A stretch of 64,000 bases of DNA, taken from Trinickia dinghuensis (GTDB lineage: Bacteria; Pseudomonadota; Gammaproteobacteria; Burkholderiales; Burkholderiaceae). Both the position numbers and the translations under genes were made by a program. Location of the stretch: NCBI RefSeq assembly GCF_003367175.1, contig NZ_QRGA01000014.1:62001-126000 (forward strand), read 5' to 3'. Below, piece after piece: positions 19,548-30,083 of the stretch. Numbering within the stretch: the stretch's first letter is position 1; every line of letters begins with the position of its first letter. Under the pieces are notes generated by a model. It was not told where the DNA came from. It worked only from the letters and a program-made list of their open reading frames with translations, and did no database searches.

Positions 19548-19626
19548 CGAAATCGGTGCACAGAAGTCTCGTTTGCGTCCGCACAAGCACGGGCGGCCGA
19601 AAGTGGCACCTCCCCGGACAGTTCGC

Positions 19627-20982
19627 TCATGCGTCGGTCGCTACGTTTTTTTCATCGTGACGGCCACGATTCGACGCGATCAACGCCGCACCGGCGTAGG
19701 CCTCCTGCCGAGCCCCCACCGTAGCGGCGCTGGCTCGATCCGCCTCCGCAAGCTCGCGCTTGCGCGCCTCGATCCAGGCCAGCAACGTTGCGCCGGTCAA
19801 AGCGAAGAACGCGGCGTTCATGACGAGCGTCAGCACATCGATCGTCAAACCAAAAATGACCGTGCTGCCGATCAGCATGATGCCGGTATACGCCGCCGTG
19901 GCGATGTGTGGGTCTGGGTTGTGCCGCTCGCGCCAAAATGGCCGGAACGTACCCGCGTACAACGAAAGCAGCGCAATCACGCCGATCGTCCCCATCTCCG
20001 CGAGGACCGAGAAGAATTCACTGTGGGCCCGCCCATTGATGATCATTTCGGGCCCCTTGCCTTGCTCGACGAGCGAGCGCATCGCCGATTCCAATCGGCC
20101 CCGCCCGACCCCGAGCACCGGATGGTGTACGTACAGTCTCACGGCGGCACGCCAAAGATCGAAACGCACGCCGACGGACGTATCCGAGTTTCCCTTGTAA
20201 AACGCTTGAAGATCCGAGCGGATAGCTTCGACCCGGGTATCCACAACCTTCGTGCTGGCCACCGCGGCGACGCAAACAATCAAAATGCACAAGATCGGGA
20301 CGCGTGCCTTGACGAACCAATGCCGCCCCGCCAAGGCGGCCCATAGGAGAAACGGCACCGCAATCCAGCCGCCGCGAGCGCCCGACGCGTAAGACGCATA
20401 CCCCCCGGCCAGCAACGCCAAAATGCGAATCGCGATCTCGGGCCACTTGGCCGAGCCGTCGCGGCTCAACGCCCCGAACGCCATGAAGCCCAAAATCAGC
20501 GCCGTATCGCCGAACGGAATCGGGTTCGTAAATGCATTGCCGACACGCACGGCACCGTATGCAAGGTTTGGGTGGGCGAGTTGGTACATCACCCATGCGC
20601 CCGCGAGCAAGGCACCCGCCACGAAGCCCCACCCAACGTGTCTCAGTTGCCGCACGTCCAGGGAAGCCAGCAAGAAGAAGCACGGAACCACCAACGCCAA
20701 CCGCAAGAGCGGATCGAGCGCCGGGAAAGTGCCCGTGCGCAGTACGACGATCTGAAAAAAGACGATGAGGGGCATGCCGAGCATGGCCCAAACCCAGAAG
20801 CGATTTCGGCGATAAAGCTGAGCCGCGCGCGCGCGATGCTTCCCGTTGCACAAATAGACGAGGGATAGCGCAAGGATGACAAAAAAACAGTAGCCGGTGC
20901 CCCCTCTCAGCGACAGCATCAGCGCGGGTGAGAGGGCCGCCGCCGCCGCCGCGACGACACCCAACGTTCTTGCGGTATTCAT
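19627..20982 (-). CDS. waaL: O-antigen ligase family protein (WaaL-like)
   Basis: This 451-residue inner-membrane protein has about 11-12 hydrophobic helices and a large periplasmic loop before the last helices. The Wzy_C/WaaL signature region is visible: VGVRFDLWRAAVRLYVHHPVLGVGRG followed by GRAHSEFFSVLAEMGTIG. WaaL joins undecaprenyl-linked O-antigen to core-lipid A in the periplasm; an O-antigen polymerase (Wzy) is the alternative. Its place between GT9 genes and near msbA favours a ligase. The C-terminal 45 residues are polar and cytoplasmic. Confidence 0.8.
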   Translation of the reverse strand: MNTARTLGVVAAAAAALSPALMLSLRGGTGYCFFVILALSLVYLCNGKHRARAAQLYRRNRFWVWAMLGMPLIVFFQIVVLRTGTFPALDPLLRLALVVPCFFLLASLDVRQLRHVGWGFVAGALLAGAWVMYQLAHPNLAYGAVRVGNAFTNPIPFGDTALILGFMAFGALSRDGSAKWPEIAIRILALLAGGYASYASGARGGWIAVPFLLWAALAGRHWFVKARVPILCILIVCVAAVASTKVVDTRVEAIRSDLQAFYKGNSDTSVGVRFDLWRAAVRLYVHHPVLGVGRGRLESAMRSLVEQGKGPEMIINGRAHSEFFSVLAEMGTIGVIALLSLYAGTFRPFWRERHNPDPHIATAAYTGIMLIGSTVIFGLTIDVLTLVMNAAFFALTGATLLAWIEARKRELAEADRASAATVGARQEAYAGAALIASNRGRHDEKNVATDA

Positions 20983-21093
20983 CAGGTCAAACTTCCTGCA
21001 TCTATCTGGTGGTACCGCAACCTGCTTGTACGAGCAGGCTCGGCTCGAGCATTCGCGAGGCCGCCATTATATCCGGTCTCAAATGGCCGACCG

Positions 21094-22083
21094 TCAAGCT
21101 CCCGGTGCCTCGTCGAGCAGTTGATTGACCGCCGCCGCCGCCGCGTCCGGTGAAACGGCGTCCACTCGAGCGCCGCCGCGCAATAGCACATGCCGAATGC
21201 CCAGGGGGTACCAGCGCAAGTATTTCTCCGGACGATCCTCGAAGAAGGCGACTGCCCGCAAATTCAATGCAGCCGCGAGATGGACCGGTGCGCTGTCGGC
21301 AGACACGACGACGTCGAGCAAGCTCATGGCCGCAATGAGATCCGGCACCGTCGGCGGCTCGATAACGCGCGCGGAGGAGACCGCCACGCGGTCCGAAATC
21401 AGACGATCGGCCGGATCGCGGAATATCACCAAATCGGCCCGCCCCCCCAGCGCATGCGCCAATCGAATCCAATTGTCTTCAGGCCATCGTCGCTGCTCGG
21501 CCTTGTTCGATACGAACAATCCGACTCGCGGCTTCGTGCTCGCCCCCAATGCCGCATGCCATTTCGTCCGCAACCCGGCGTCGGGATACACATGGGGTTT
21601 GAGCGCGCCGGCGTCGATGTCGGGCAGCTCGGGCATCAATCGGAAGCCGGAAAGCGCTTCGTGACGGATCGGGCGGCTGGCGACATGTTCCGGCTTGCGG
21701 TCGTCGAACTCGCTGTCCTCGTCATGCCAACGGCAATCTCGCACCTTCAGCTGCCGCGCAAACTGCATGCTGTTTTTATGCATGCCGCCGTTCGGAACGA
21801 TCAGCATATCGAATCGCAAGCGCCGCAACCGCCAAATCAAAGCAAGGCGATCGACGATCGCGGTGAGGGCTCCGGGACGGACGTTCCGATCGAACTGCTT
21901 GCTATAGACATACGAGTGCACGGTGCTGACGTCGGGGTTCCCCTCGAGTACCGCCCGATTTGCCTTGTTGGCCAGCACATGGATTTCCGCAGCCGGCCAT
22001 TTTGTCTTGAGCGCGCGTAAAAGCGGCGTGGTGCACACCATATCGCCAAGGAAATCGATGCGAATGACGAGTATGCGTTTCAT
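21094..22083 (-). CDS. Heptosyltransferase-like glycosyltransferase (GT9)
   Basis: This 329-residue GT9 protein starts MKRILVIRIDFLGDMVCTTPLLRAL, the usual heptosyltransferase N-terminus. It has the donor-site block LLDVVVSADSAPVHLAAALNLRAVAFF, but the usual PxxGPT/S is replaced by EDRPEKYLRW. It overlaps the preceding GT4 gene by 4 bp (ATGA), showing coupled translation. Together with GT4, the ligase and the second GT9 it probably builds the outer core. Exact sugar unknown. Confidence 0.83.
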   Translation of the reverse strand: MKRILVIRIDFLGDMVCTTPLLRALKTKWPAAEIHVLANKANRAVLEGNPDVSTVHSYVYSKQFDRNVRPGALTAIVDRLALIWRLRRLRFDMLIVPNGGMHKNSMQFARQLKVRDCRWHDEDSEFDDRKPEHVASRPIRHEALSGFRLMPELPDIDAGALKPHVYPDAGLRTKWHAALGASTKPRVGLFVSNKAEQRRWPEDNWIRLAHALGGRADLVIFRDPADRLISDRVAVSSARVIEPPTVPDLIAAMSLLDVVVSADSAPVHLAAALNLRAVAFFEDRPEKYLRWYPLGIRHVLLRGGARVDAVSPDAAAAAVNQLLDEAPGA

Positions 22084-23213
22084 CTGTTCAACGGCGAGTC
22101 ATCACAACTCGATGCAACCAACGCCTCGGTGGACGGACGGCGCGCGTGACCGCCGCGAACCGTCGCGGCGAGTTCGAGAAGACGGGCGACATGCGATGCA
22201 ACTGCCGCGTCGTAACGCAAGGCGTCTTGAGCAAGTTCGGGCGGCGCGCTCGTTTTGGAACGAAACGATTGGACCGCGCGATGCAGCGTCGCACGCAAAT
22301 CGTCCACATCGCCGGATCGGAACATCAATTTCGCATGATCCGAAATCGCGTCGCAGCAACCAATGCTGTTCGAAAGAATCACGGGCGTACCGCACATCGC
22401 GGATTCGACGCCGACCAAGCCGAACGGCTCGTACTTCGACGCAAGAATCGTGAAATCGGCCGCGCTATACGCCTGTTCGAGGTCCTTGACGTAGCCGATG
22501 TAGCGGATGCGCTTATCGGCCGATACGGCCTTGCGCCCAGCCACCGCAACGACGACGGGCAAGTCGACGCCGCGCAAGGCGGCTTCGATCAGGGGCAACC
22601 CCTTGCGGTCGTGGCTGCTCGACGGAAAAAGCAGCACGATCTCGCCGTCGGCAAAATCGAACCGCTTGCGCAACTGCGCTCGCTCCGCAGCAGCACAAGG
22701 CTGGAAGCGCGCCGCATCCACGGGCGGGAACATGACGCGAATCTTCGCCTCGTCGAGGTCATACAACTCACGCAATTCGTCGCGCATCTGCACGGAATGG
22801 GCAACAACCACCTCCGCGCGCGCATACTGCCGCTTTTCCAGTGCAACCTGCCATCGATCGGAACGCCTAGGCGTGCGCCCCGTCGCCCTCATAAATCCGA
22901 GATGCGTGCCGCCGCAGATGGCGATCTCCGATGAATCGACGCGGTTACAGCCGATGAGAACATCGACCTCCGCCACCCGTCGCGCGCGTCGCAAGCGCCA
23001 AGAGAACCAATGATCGCGGAGCTTTCCCGGCAACAGCGATACCGCGATCCGGCGCGGCTCGACAAACCGGTACTCAGGCAACGTCTCGTCGAAACCGCGG
23101 GCGAAAAACGCCGGTTTCACGCCTTGCGCCGCCATCGCGCGCACCAAATCCATCGCGTATCGCTCGAGGCCCCCCCCGTAGCTCAACGCATTCGCTGAAA
23201 TGCCGATCTTCAT
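22080..23213 (-). CDS. Glycosyltransferase family 4 protein
   Basis: This 377-residue GT-B enzyme begins MKIGISANALSYGGGLERYAMDLVRAM, the usual acceptor-side Gly-rich loop. It has the GT4 donor block with EPFGLVGVESAMCGTPVILSN, in which the EX7E glutamates (E of EPFG and E of VESA) are present. It probably adds a hexose to the LPS core. The ATG chosen lies after GCGGGAT; an upstream TTG would overlap the dnaE stop. It lies 34 bp downstream of dnaE on the same strand and may be read through from it. Confidence 0.87.
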   Translation of the reverse strand: MKIGISANALSYGGGLERYAMDLVRAMAAQGVKPAFFARGFDETLPEYRFVEPRRIAVSLLPGKLRDHWFSWRLRRARRVAEVDVLIGCNRVDSSEIAICGGTHLGFMRATGRTPRRSDRWQVALEKRQYARAEVVVAHSVQMRDELRELYDLDEAKIRVMFPPVDAARFQPCAAAERAQLRKRFDFADGEIVLLFPSSSHDRKGLPLIEAALRGVDLPVVVAVAGRKAVSADKRIRYIGYVKDLEQAYSAADFTILASKYEPFGLVGVESAMCGTPVILSNSIGCCDAISDHAKLMFRSGDVDDLRATLHRAVQSFRSKTSAPPELAQDALRYDAAVASHVARLLELAATVRGGHARRPSTEALVASSCDDSPLNR

Positions 23214-23247
23214 CCCGCGCGCCCGCTCCGCATCAAGTACCTGCTGG

Positions 23248-26200
23248 TCAATAGACAATTTCCACAGCGCTCCCCGCGAACTCGCTGCGAAGCACCGTCA
23301 GCAGATCATCGCTCGGCCGCACTCGCCATGTGTCCCCGAGGCGGATTTCCCCTTGCGCCCGGTCAGTGCAATAGGCGATCTGCACCGCCAGTCCGACGGG
23401 TGCGGGCGGCCGCTGCCGGCCTGCATCCGCGCCCCCGCCGCGGACTCCCCCGCGGCCCCCGCTCGCTTGAACCGCCACTACCGCTTCCGAGGCCTGCTGC
23501 TCCCGCGCGCAGTGCGCTTCGAGCACTCGCTTAAGGACAGCGGCGTCGGCATTGCCGTTCATCCGCATCTTCACCGCCTGCGCATAGCGGCTGCGCGCGC
23601 GTTCGAGATCCATCACCGATTCGACCGTGAAACGAATGCCACCGGTGAACGCGTCGTTACGCGCCTGCCCTTGCACGACGAGCAACTCATCTTCCTTGAA
23701 CAACGCTTTGTTGGCCTCGTATTGCTCGTTGAAGACCGTCACTTCGCATTGCCCCGTGCCGTCGTCCACGAGCGCGATCAGCATCTTGCCGCGCTGGGTC
23801 ATCTGCGTGCGCAGCGACGCAATGATGCCGGCGACGAGCTTGTCGCGCCCTTCCTTCAGATCGGCCAGCTTCATCCGCACGAAGCGCCGCACCTCGTCTT
23901 TGTAGGCATCGAACAAATGCCCCGACAGGTAAAACCCGAGCGCCGTCTTCTCTTCCTGCAGCTTGCGCTTCTCGTGCCACGCCGGCTCGTCGACGAGTTC
24001 GTGCCCTCGCGACGGCGCATCGCCCATGTCGAACAGGCCCGCCTGCATCGCGTTCGCGCTCGCCTGATCGGCCGCTTCCATCGCCAGCGGCACGGAAGCA
24101 ATCAGCTGAGCGCGGTTCGCGTGAATCGAATCGAACGCGCCGGCGCGGATCAGCGCCTCGATCGTGCGCCGATTCACGACGCGCCGGTCGATGCGCGCGC
24201 AGAAATCGAACAGGTCGGTGAACACCCCCTCCTCACGCGCGCGCAGGATTTCCTCGATCGCGTTCTGACCGCTGCCCTTCACGGCGCCGAGACCGTAGCG
24301 GATCGTGCGCGAACGCTTGCCGTCGGCCTCTGCCACCGGTTCGAAGCGATAAGCCGAGCGGTTGATGTCGGGCGGCAGCACGGCCATGCCGTTCGTCTTG
24401 CAGTCCTCGTAGAGGATCTTGACCTTGTCGGTGTCGTCCATGGCCAAGCTCATGTTGGCCGCCATGAATTCAGCCGGGTGATGCGCTTTGAGCCAGGCCG
24501 TGTAATACGCGAGCAGCGCATAGGCGGCCGCGTGCGACTTGTTGAAACCGTAGCCCGCGAACTTCTCCATCAAGTCGAAGATTTCGTCGGACTTCTCGCG
24601 CGTCAGGCCGTTCTTCGCCGCCCCCTCGGCGAAGATCTCGCGGTGCTTGGCCATCTCCTCGGCCTTCTTCTTACCCATCGCGCGGCGCAGCAAGTCCGCG
24701 CCGCCGAGCGAGTAGCCGCCGATGATTTGGGCCATCTGCATCACCTGCTCCTGATAGACCATGATGCCGTAGGTCTCTTTCAGAACAGGTTCGACGCGCG
24801 GGTCGGGATACTCCACCGTCTCGCGTCCGTGCTTGCGCGCGCAGAAGCTCGGGATCAGATCCATCGGGCCCGGACGGTAGAGCGCCACGAGCGCGATGAT
24901 GTCCTCGAAGCGGTCGGGCTGCGCGTCCTTGAGCATGCCTTGCATGCCCCGGCTTTCCAGCTGGAACACGGCGACCGTATTCGCTTTCTTGAGGATCGAG
25001 AACGACGCGGTATCGTCCAGCGGCACTTGCGCGAGCGACCAATCGGCCTTGGACGGATCGAGCCGCCGAATGTAGCGCTCGGCCCAATCGAGGATCGTCA
25101 GCGTCGTCAAGCCCAAGAAGTCGAACTTCACGAGGCCGACCGCTTCCACGTCGTCCTTGTCGTACTGGCTCACGACCCCGCCGTCGTCGCCTTGCGCGTA
25201 GAGCGGACAGAAATCCGTCAGCTTGCCCGGTGCGATCAGCACGCCGCCCGCGTGCATGCCGACGTTGCGCGTCAAGCCTTCGACGCGCTGAGCGAGCTCG
25301 AGCAACTGCCGCACTTCGTCTTCGTTGTCGTTGCGCTCTTGCAGCAGCGGCTCTTCCTTCATCGCGTCGGCGATCGTCACGTGCTTGCCCGGCTTGAACG
25401 GGATCAGCTTCGCCACGCCATCGGTGAAGTTGTAGCCGAGATCGAGCACGCGGCCGATGTCGCGCACCGCCGCTTTCGCCGCCATCGTGCCGAAGGTCGC
25501 GATCTGCGACACCGCATCGGCGCCGTACTTGCCCTTCACGTACTGGATGACGCGGTCCCGCCCTTCCTGGCAGAAGTCGATGTCGAAGTCGGGCATCGAC
25601 ACGCGTTCCGGGTTCAGGAAACGCTCGAACAGCAGGTTGTAGCGCAGCGGGTCGAGATCGGTAATACCGAGCGCGTAGGCGACCAGCGAGCCCGCGCCCG
25701 AACCGCGGCCGGGCCCCACGGGCACGCCGTTGTTCTTGGCCCAGTTGATGAAGTCGGCCACGATCAGAAAGTAGCCGGGGAAGCCCATCTTGACGATCGT
25801 GCCGCACTCGAAATCGAGCCGCTGGTAATACTTCTCGTGCTCGCGAGCCCGCTCGGCCTCGTCGGGATACAGCTCGACGAGACGCTTTTCCAAGCCCTCT
25901 TTCGACAACTGCACGAGGTAGTCGTCAAGCGACATGCCATCCGGCGTCGGAAACAGCGGCAGCTTCGGCTTGCCGAGTTCGAGCGTCAGATTGCAGCGCT
26001 TGGCAATTTCGACGGTATTGACGATCGCCGACGGAATATCGGCGAACCGCGCAGCCATTTCTTCTTGCGTCGCGAAGCGCTGCTCGTCCGTGAAGCGCTT
26101 CGGCCGCCGCGCGTTCGCGAGAATGTCGCCTTCGGAAATACACACGCGCGCTTCGTGCGCCGTGTAATCGTCCTCGGACATGAACTGGATCGGATGCGTC

Positions 26201-26796
26201 GCGACGACGGGCAGCTTCAACGCCGATGCGACCGCCACGGCCTGCTGCACGTACGACTCGCCGCCGGGCTGGCCGAAGCGCTGCAACTCGATATAGAACG
26301 CGTTCGGAAAAAGCGCGGCCCAACGCTCGGCATGGCGCTTGGCCGCCTGTTCGTTGCCGGCCGCGAGCGCGAGCCCGATGTCGCCCTGCTGCGCACCCGA
26401 CAGCGCGATCAGGCCCTCGCTGAGCGGCGAATCGAGCCATGCCGAATCGATCTCGGCGCGCCCGCGGTATTGATTCGTGAGCCACGCCTTGGTCAGCAGT
26501 TCGCACAGATTCAAATAGCCGCGCCGGTCTTTCACGAGCAGCAGCAAGCGCGAAGGCTTGTCGCGATCGTCCGGGTTCATGACCCAGACGTCGCAGCCCG
26601 CGATCGGCTTCACGCCTTTGCCGCGGGCTTCCTTGTAGAAACGAACGAGACCGAACGCATTCGCGAGATCGGTCATGGCGAGCGCACCCTGGCCGTCGTC
26701 GGCGGCGGCCTTGACGATATCGTCAAGGCGCACGATGCCGTCGGCAATCGAGAATTCGGAGTGGACGCGGAGATGGACGAAGCGGGGATCTGACAT
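23248..26796 (-). CDS. dnaE: DNA polymerase III alpha subunit
   Basis: This 1182-residue replicative polymerase has an N-terminal PHP domain ([16 protein letters not shown], then [12 protein letters not shown]). A family C polymerase core follows, with the catalytic Asp pair in [20 protein letters not shown] and preceded by [20 protein letters not shown]. The fingers region ([23 protein letters not shown]), tandem HhH and a C-terminal OB-fold (about 1000-1090) complete it. There is no 3'-5' exonuclease domain, as expected when DnaQ is separate. A short acidic/Gly-rich insert ([17 protein letters not shown]) lies near the C-terminus. There is no SD before the ATG and a -10-like TACAAT sits 8 bp upstream, so the mRNA may be leaderless. 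Confidence 0.98.
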   Translation of the reverse strand: MSDPRFVHLRVHSEFSIADGIVRLDDIVKAAADDGQGALAMTDLANAFGLVRFYKEARGKGVKPIAGCDVWVMNPDDRDKPSRLLLLVKDRRGYLNLCELLTKAWLTNQYRGRAEIDSAWLDSPLSEGLIALSGAQQGDIGLALAAGNEQAAKRHAERWAALFPNAFYIELQRFGQPGGESYVQQAVAVASALKLPVVATHPIQFMSEDDYTAHEARVCISEGDILANARRPKRFTDEQRFATQEEMAARFADIPSAIVNTVEIAKRCNLTLELGKPKLPLFPTPDGMSLDDYLVQLSKEGLEKRLVELYPDEAERAREHEKYYQRLDFECGTIVKMGFPGYFLIVADFINWAKNNGVPVGPGRGSGAGSLVAYALGITDLDPLRYNLLFERFLNPERVSMPDFDIDFCQEGRDRVIQYVKGKYGADAVSQIATFGTMAAKAAVRDIGRVLDLGYNFTDGVAKLIPFKPGKHVTIADAMKEEPLLQERNDNEDEVRQLLELAQRVEGLTRNVGMHAGGVLIAPGKLTDFCPLYAQGDDGGVVSQYDKDDVEAVGLVKFDFLGLTTLTILDWAERYIRRLDPSKADWSLAQVPLDDTASFSILKKANTVAVFQLESRGMQGMLKDAQPDRFEDIIALVALYRPGPMDLIPSFCARKHGRETVEYPDPRVEPVLKETYGIMVYQEQVMQMAQIIGGYSLGGADLLRRAMGKKKAEEMAKHREIFAEGAAKNGLTREKSDEIFDLMEKFAGYGFNKSHAAAYALLAYYTAWLKAHHPAEFMAANMSLAMDDTDKVKILYEDCKTNGMAVLPPDINRSAYRFEPVAEADGKRSRTIRYGLGAVKGSGQNAIEEILRAREEGVFTDLFDFCARIDRRVVNRRTIEALIRAGAFDSIHANRAQLIASVPLAMEAADQASANAMQAGLFDMGDAPSRGHELVDEPAWHEKRKLQEEKTALGFYLSGHLFDAYKDEVRRFVRMKLADLKEGRDKLVAGIIASLRTQMTQRGKMLIALVDDGTGQCEVTVFNEQYEANKALFKEDELLVVQGQARNDAFTGGIRFTVESVMDLERARSRYAQAVKMRMNGNADAAVLKRVLEAHCAREQQASEAVVAVQASGGRGGVRGGGADAGRQRPPAPVGLAVQIAYCTDRAQGEIRLGDTWRVRPSDDLLTVLRSEFAGSAVEIVY

Positions 26797-26803
26797 GGGC
26801 CGT

Positions 26804-26809
26804 ATTGTA
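26804..26809 (-). promoter_or_regulatory. dnaE: -10 element (TGTACAAT) directly upstream of dnaE
   Basis: The minus strand reads GGATGTACAATACGGCCC-ATG. Counting 7 nt from the -10 puts transcription start at about 26797, at or next to the A of the start codon. The -35 is weak but the TG extension is present. Confidence 0.4.
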
Positions 26810-27000
26810 CATCCGGGCTCGGCCTCGGCCGGGTGCCGGATGGCCTAGGACGAGCTTTCGGCAGTTTGCGGGATAATAGCGGTTTCGCCGCCGCTCGCGC
26901 ACCGCCGGAGCCGTCTTGGCCCGCCGGTCCGATCGCCTCTTTCGGGCCGCCGCCACGCCCGAATTGCCGCGGCAGTTCGTCTCGTCATTGCACCACCATC

Positions 27001-27876
27001 ATGCGTATCGTCAATCTCGCCGCCTACCGCTTCGTCACCATCGACGCCATCGACACCTGGCGCGAAATGCTCACCGAGCGGTGCGAAGCGCTCGGCCTGC
27101 GCGGCACCATCCTGCTCGCGCCCGAAGGCATCAACCTGTTCATCGCCGGCGCGCCCGAGGCCGCGCGCGATTTCGTCGACTATCTGCGCGGCGATCCGCT
27201 GTTCGAAGGCAAATTCGCCGATCTGCAGTTCAAGGAAAGCTTCTCGGAGAATCAACCGTTTCGCCGCATGCTCGTCAAGCGCAAGCGCGAGATCATCACG
27301 ATGAAGAAGCCGGCGATCCAGCCCGAACTGGGCCGCGCGCCGTCGGTCGATGCGGCCACGCTCAAGCACTGGCTCGATCGCGGCCACGACGACGAAGGCC
27401 GCCCCGTCGTCATGCTCGACACGCGCAACGCGTTCGAGGTCGACGTCGGCACGTTCGAGGATGCCGTCGATTACCGGATCACGAAGTTCAGCGAGTTTCC
27501 GGACGTGATCGAAGCGAATCGCGGCGAGTTCGAAGGCAAGACCGTCGTCTCGTTTTGCACGGGCGGCATTCGCTGCGAGAAAGCCGCGATTCATATGAAA
27601 GAGGTCGGCATCGATCACGTCTACCAGCTCGAAGGCGGCATCCTCAAGTACTTCGAGGAAGTCGGCGGCGCGCACTATCGCGGCGAATGCTTCGTGTTCG
27701 ACTATCGTACGTCGCTCAATCCGCAGCTCGAGCCGACCGAGACCGTTCAATGCTTCGGCTGCCGCGCGGTGGTGACGCCCGAAGATCAAAGCTCGCCGCT
27801 TTATACGCCGGGCAAGACGTGCCCCGCGTGTCATCCGGACAAGGCCCAGGGCGAGGACGCGGCGCACGCGGCGTGA
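27001..27876 (+). CDS. trhO: tRNA uridine(34) hydroxylase (rhodanese-like, UPF0176)
   Basis: This 291-residue protein makes 5-hydroxyuridine at tRNA position 34 in an O2-dependent, prephenate-independent route. It has the N-terminal acylphosphatase-like part ([12 protein letters not shown]), a rhodanese domain (about 125-220) with the active-site loop [12 protein letters not shown], and a C-terminal Cys cluster (CFGCRAVV ... CPACHPD). These match the YceA/TrhO family in order and length. There is no clear SD. Its stop overlaps the gluQ start (GTGA). Confidence 0.93.
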   Translation: MRIVNLAAYRFVTIDAIDTWREMLTERCEALGLRGTILLAPEGINLFIAGAPEAARDFVDYLRGDPLFEGKFADLQFKESFSENQPFRRMLVKRKREIITMKKPAIQPELGRAPSVDAATLKHWLDRGHDDEGRPVVMLDTRNAFEVDVGTFEDAVDYRITKFSEFPDVIEANRGEFEGKTVVSFCTGGIRCEKAAIHMKEVGIDHVYQLEGGILKYFEEVGGAHYRGECFVFDYRTSLNPQLEPTETVQCFGCRAVVTPEDQSSPLYTPGKTCPACHPDKAQGEDAAHAA

Positions 27877-28886
27877 GCGACGCTCATCCTTCCGGCGCGG
27901 CGCACGCGGCGACACCCAAATCTGTTTACCGCGGCCGCTTCGCCCCCTCGCCGACGGGCCGGCTGCATGCCGGCTCGCTCGTCGGCGCACTCGCGAGCTA
28001 CCTCGACGCCCGCGCGCATGGCGGCGTCTGGCTCGTTCGAATTGAAGACATCGACGGCCCCCGCACGGTGCCGGGCGCCGATCGCGCGATTCTCGACACG
28101 CTCGCGCGCTTCGGCATGGAAAGCGACGAGCCGCCCATCTGGCAAAACACGCGCACGGCGCACTACGCGCAGGCGTTTGAACGCCTTCAGCGCGCCGGGC
28201 TCATCTACCCGTGCGGCTGCACGCGCAAGGAAATCGCCGATTCGCTCGCGAGCGCTCATGCGCGCCATACGACGCTCGCCTACCCCGGCACCTGCCGGCA
28301 CGGCCTGAACGGGAAAGTCGCGCGCGCATGGCGTCTGCGCGTGCCCGACGGCCCCGACGCCGTCATCACGTTCGGCGATCGCTGGCAGGGCCGGCAAACG
28401 CAGGATCTCGCGCTCGAAGTCGGCGATTTCGTGCTCAAGCGTGCCGATGGGCAGTGGGCGTATCAGCTTGCCGTCGTCGTCGACGATGCCGAGCAAAACA
28501 TCACGCACGTCGTGCGCGGCGCCGATCTGCTCGATTCGACGGCGCGTCAAATCTATCTGCAACGCTGCCTGCACGTGCCGACGCCGTCCTATCTGCACGT
28601 ACCCGTCGTTGCCGATGCCCACGGCGAAAAGCTCAGCAAGCAAACGGGCGCGCTTGAACTCGACGCCGCCGAGCCGCTGCCCGCGCTCGTTGCCGCGGCC
28701 CGGCACCTGGGCCTCGCGCTGGAACGCGATGCTGAGGCTGATGCGAATGCGGACGCTAACGCCAACACCAACGATGGCCGCGCGGGCAGCGCGCGCGCCG
28801 CGCCGCCCTATCGATCGCTCGACGCGTTCTACGCCGATGCCGTCGCGGCCTGGGCGAAACGGCTCGCCGCGCTCAACCGTCCCTGA
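27873..28886 (+). CDS. gluQ: Glutamyl-Q tRNA(Asp) synthetase
   Basis: This 337-residue truncated class I synthetase charges glutamate onto the queuosine of tRNA-Asp. The HIGH-like motif is in [22 protein letters not shown], the KMSKS-like motif is [10 protein letters not shown], and the zinc-site region reads CGCTRKE ... CRHG. It lacks the anticodon-binding domain of GltX, as expected. The GTG start overlaps trhO by 4 bp; both genes act on tRNA wobble chemistry. A low-complexity Asp/Ala/Asn insert ([14 protein letters not shown]) lies before the last helix. Its 3' end overlaps the convergent acdS by 14 bp. Confidence 0.94.
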   Translation: MSDAHPSGAAHAATPKSVYRGRFAPSPTGRLHAGSLVGALASYLDARAHGGVWLVRIEDIDGPRTVPGADRAILDTLARFGMESDEPPIWQNTRTAHYAQAFERLQRAGLIYPCGCTRKEIADSLASAHARHTTLAYPGTCRHGLNGKVARAWRLRVPDGPDAVITFGDRWQGRQTQDLALEVGDFVLKRADGQWAYQLAVVVDDAEQNITHVVRGADLLDSTARQIYLQRCLHVPTPSYLHVPVVADAHGEKLSKQTGALELDAAEPLPALVAAARHLGLALERDAEADANADANANTNDGRAGSARAAPPYRSLDAFYADAVAAWAKRLAALNRP

Positions 28887-29889
28887 AAATGAAGCTGTAC
28901 GCGCTCAATGCGGGCGCACCGCCCAAGTGGGCGTAAAGCACGCGCGATCCCGGCGGGAATTCGCCGCGGCGCACTTTGTCGATCATGCCGTGCATCGACT
29001 TCCCCTCGTAGACGGGATCGGTCAGCATCCCTTCCGTGCGCGCGCACAGCCGAATCGCCTCCAGCGTGCCCTCGCTCGGCAAGCCGTATTCGGGGCCGCC
29101 GTAGCGCGTGTCGAGCACGACGTCGTCGGCACTGATCGGACGCCCGAGTCCGACGAGTTCAGCGGTGTTCTCGGCGATACGCGTGATTTGCGCGCGCGTG
29201 GCATCGGGCTTGGCCGACGCATCGATACCGATGACGCGCTCGGCTCGCCCGTCGGCCGCGAAGCCGACGATCATCCCCGCTTGCGTGCTGCCCGTCACCG
29301 AGCAGACGACGATGTAGTCGAACTTGAATCCGAGCGCCGCCTCCTGCTCGCGCACCTCCTCGGCGAAGCCAACGAAGCCTAGCCCGCCCAACGGATGCTC
29401 CGAGCAACCCGCGGGAATCGCATAGGGCTTGCCGCCGGCCGCGCGCACGCTGTCGAGCGCATCTTCCCAGCTTTTGCGGATGCCGATGTCGAAGCCGTCG
29501 GGGACGAGACGCACGTCCGCGCCGAGAATACGCGACAACTCGATGTTGCCGACACGATCGTAGACGGCGTCGGAATAGTTGACCCAGTTCTCCTGCACGA
29601 GCACGCACTTCATGCCCAGATGCGCTGCCACAGCCGCGACCTGCCGCGTCTGATTCGATTGAATGCCGCCGATCGAGACCAGCGTGTCGGCGCCCTGCGC
29701 AAGGGCCTCGGGAATGAGGTATTCGAGCTTGCGCGTCTTGTTGCCGCCGAATGCGAGGCCGCTGTTGCAGTCCTCGCGCTTCGCATACAGCTCGACATTA
29801 CCGCCCAGATGCGCGCTCAAGCGTTTGAGCGGCTGGATCGGGGTGGGGCCGAACGTCAGCGGATAGCGGGGAAATCGCTTGAGGTTCAT
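28873..29889 (-). CDS. acdS: 1-aminocyclopropane-1-carboxylate deaminase
   Basis: This 338-residue PLP enzyme splits ACC, the plant ethylene precursor, to 2-oxobutyrate and ammonia. The PLP Lys51 (FGGNK), Ser78 (GGIQS), Tyr294-Glu295 (DPVYE) and Leu322 (AHLGG) all occur at the positions that define genuine ACC deaminase. Related D-cysteine desulfhydrases differ at the last two. Length is exact for AcdS. The ATG is preceded by GGAG. It is divergent from an Lrp-type regulator, the arrangement known for acdS/acdR. This points to a plant-associated lifestyle. Confidence 0.97.
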   Translation of the reverse strand: MNLKRFPRYPLTFGPTPIQPLKRLSAHLGGNVELYAKREDCNSGLAFGGNKTRKLEYLIPEALAQGADTLVSIGGIQSNQTRQVAAVAAHLGMKCVLVQENWVNYSDAVYDRVGNIELSRILGADVRLVPDGFDIGIRKSWEDALDSVRAAGGKPYAIPAGCSEHPLGGLGFVGFAEEVREQEAALGFKFDYIVVCSVTGSTQAGMIVGFAADGRAERVIGIDASAKPDATRAQITRIAENTAELVGLGRPISADDVVLDTRYGGPEYGLPSEGTLEAIRLCARTEGMLTDPVYEGKSMHGMIDKVRRGEFPPGSRVLYAHLGGAPALSAYSFIFRDG

Positions 29890-30083
29890 CAAGAACTCCG
29901 GTTGGGTCGAGGAAATGCCGGCGAGCATGGACGGCGGGGCCGTCGCACTGGCGGCATGTGTATGGAACACGGAAAAATGATAGGCAAATCGCCACGAAAT
30001 GAGCTTGCGAAGTTTTATTGCTTGCTCTACTTTTGATCCGGTCTCACACGCTATCGATTAATAAATCGGGTTATTTCACGATC
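29890..30083. promoter_or_regulatory. acdS/acdR divergent control region
   Basis: This 194-bp AT-rich stretch separates the two divergent genes. It holds direct GCTTGC repeats 17 bp apart flanking AAGTTTTATT (about 30003-30025) and a short palindrome CGATTAATAAATCG (30055-30068). Such sites would suit an Lrp-family regulator; binding is inferred. Confidence 0.45.

Noticed and set aside
23200-26793. A very long open frame (about 1197 codons) on the plus strand opposite dnaE
   Set aside because: Its Arg/His/Val-rich sequence is the antisense of a high-GC gene with clear DnaE motifs; no domain or ribosome site supports it.
26916-27872. An extension of gluQ upstream to 656 codons
   Set aside because: It only overlaps trhO in another frame; GluQ homology begins at the GTG at 27873.
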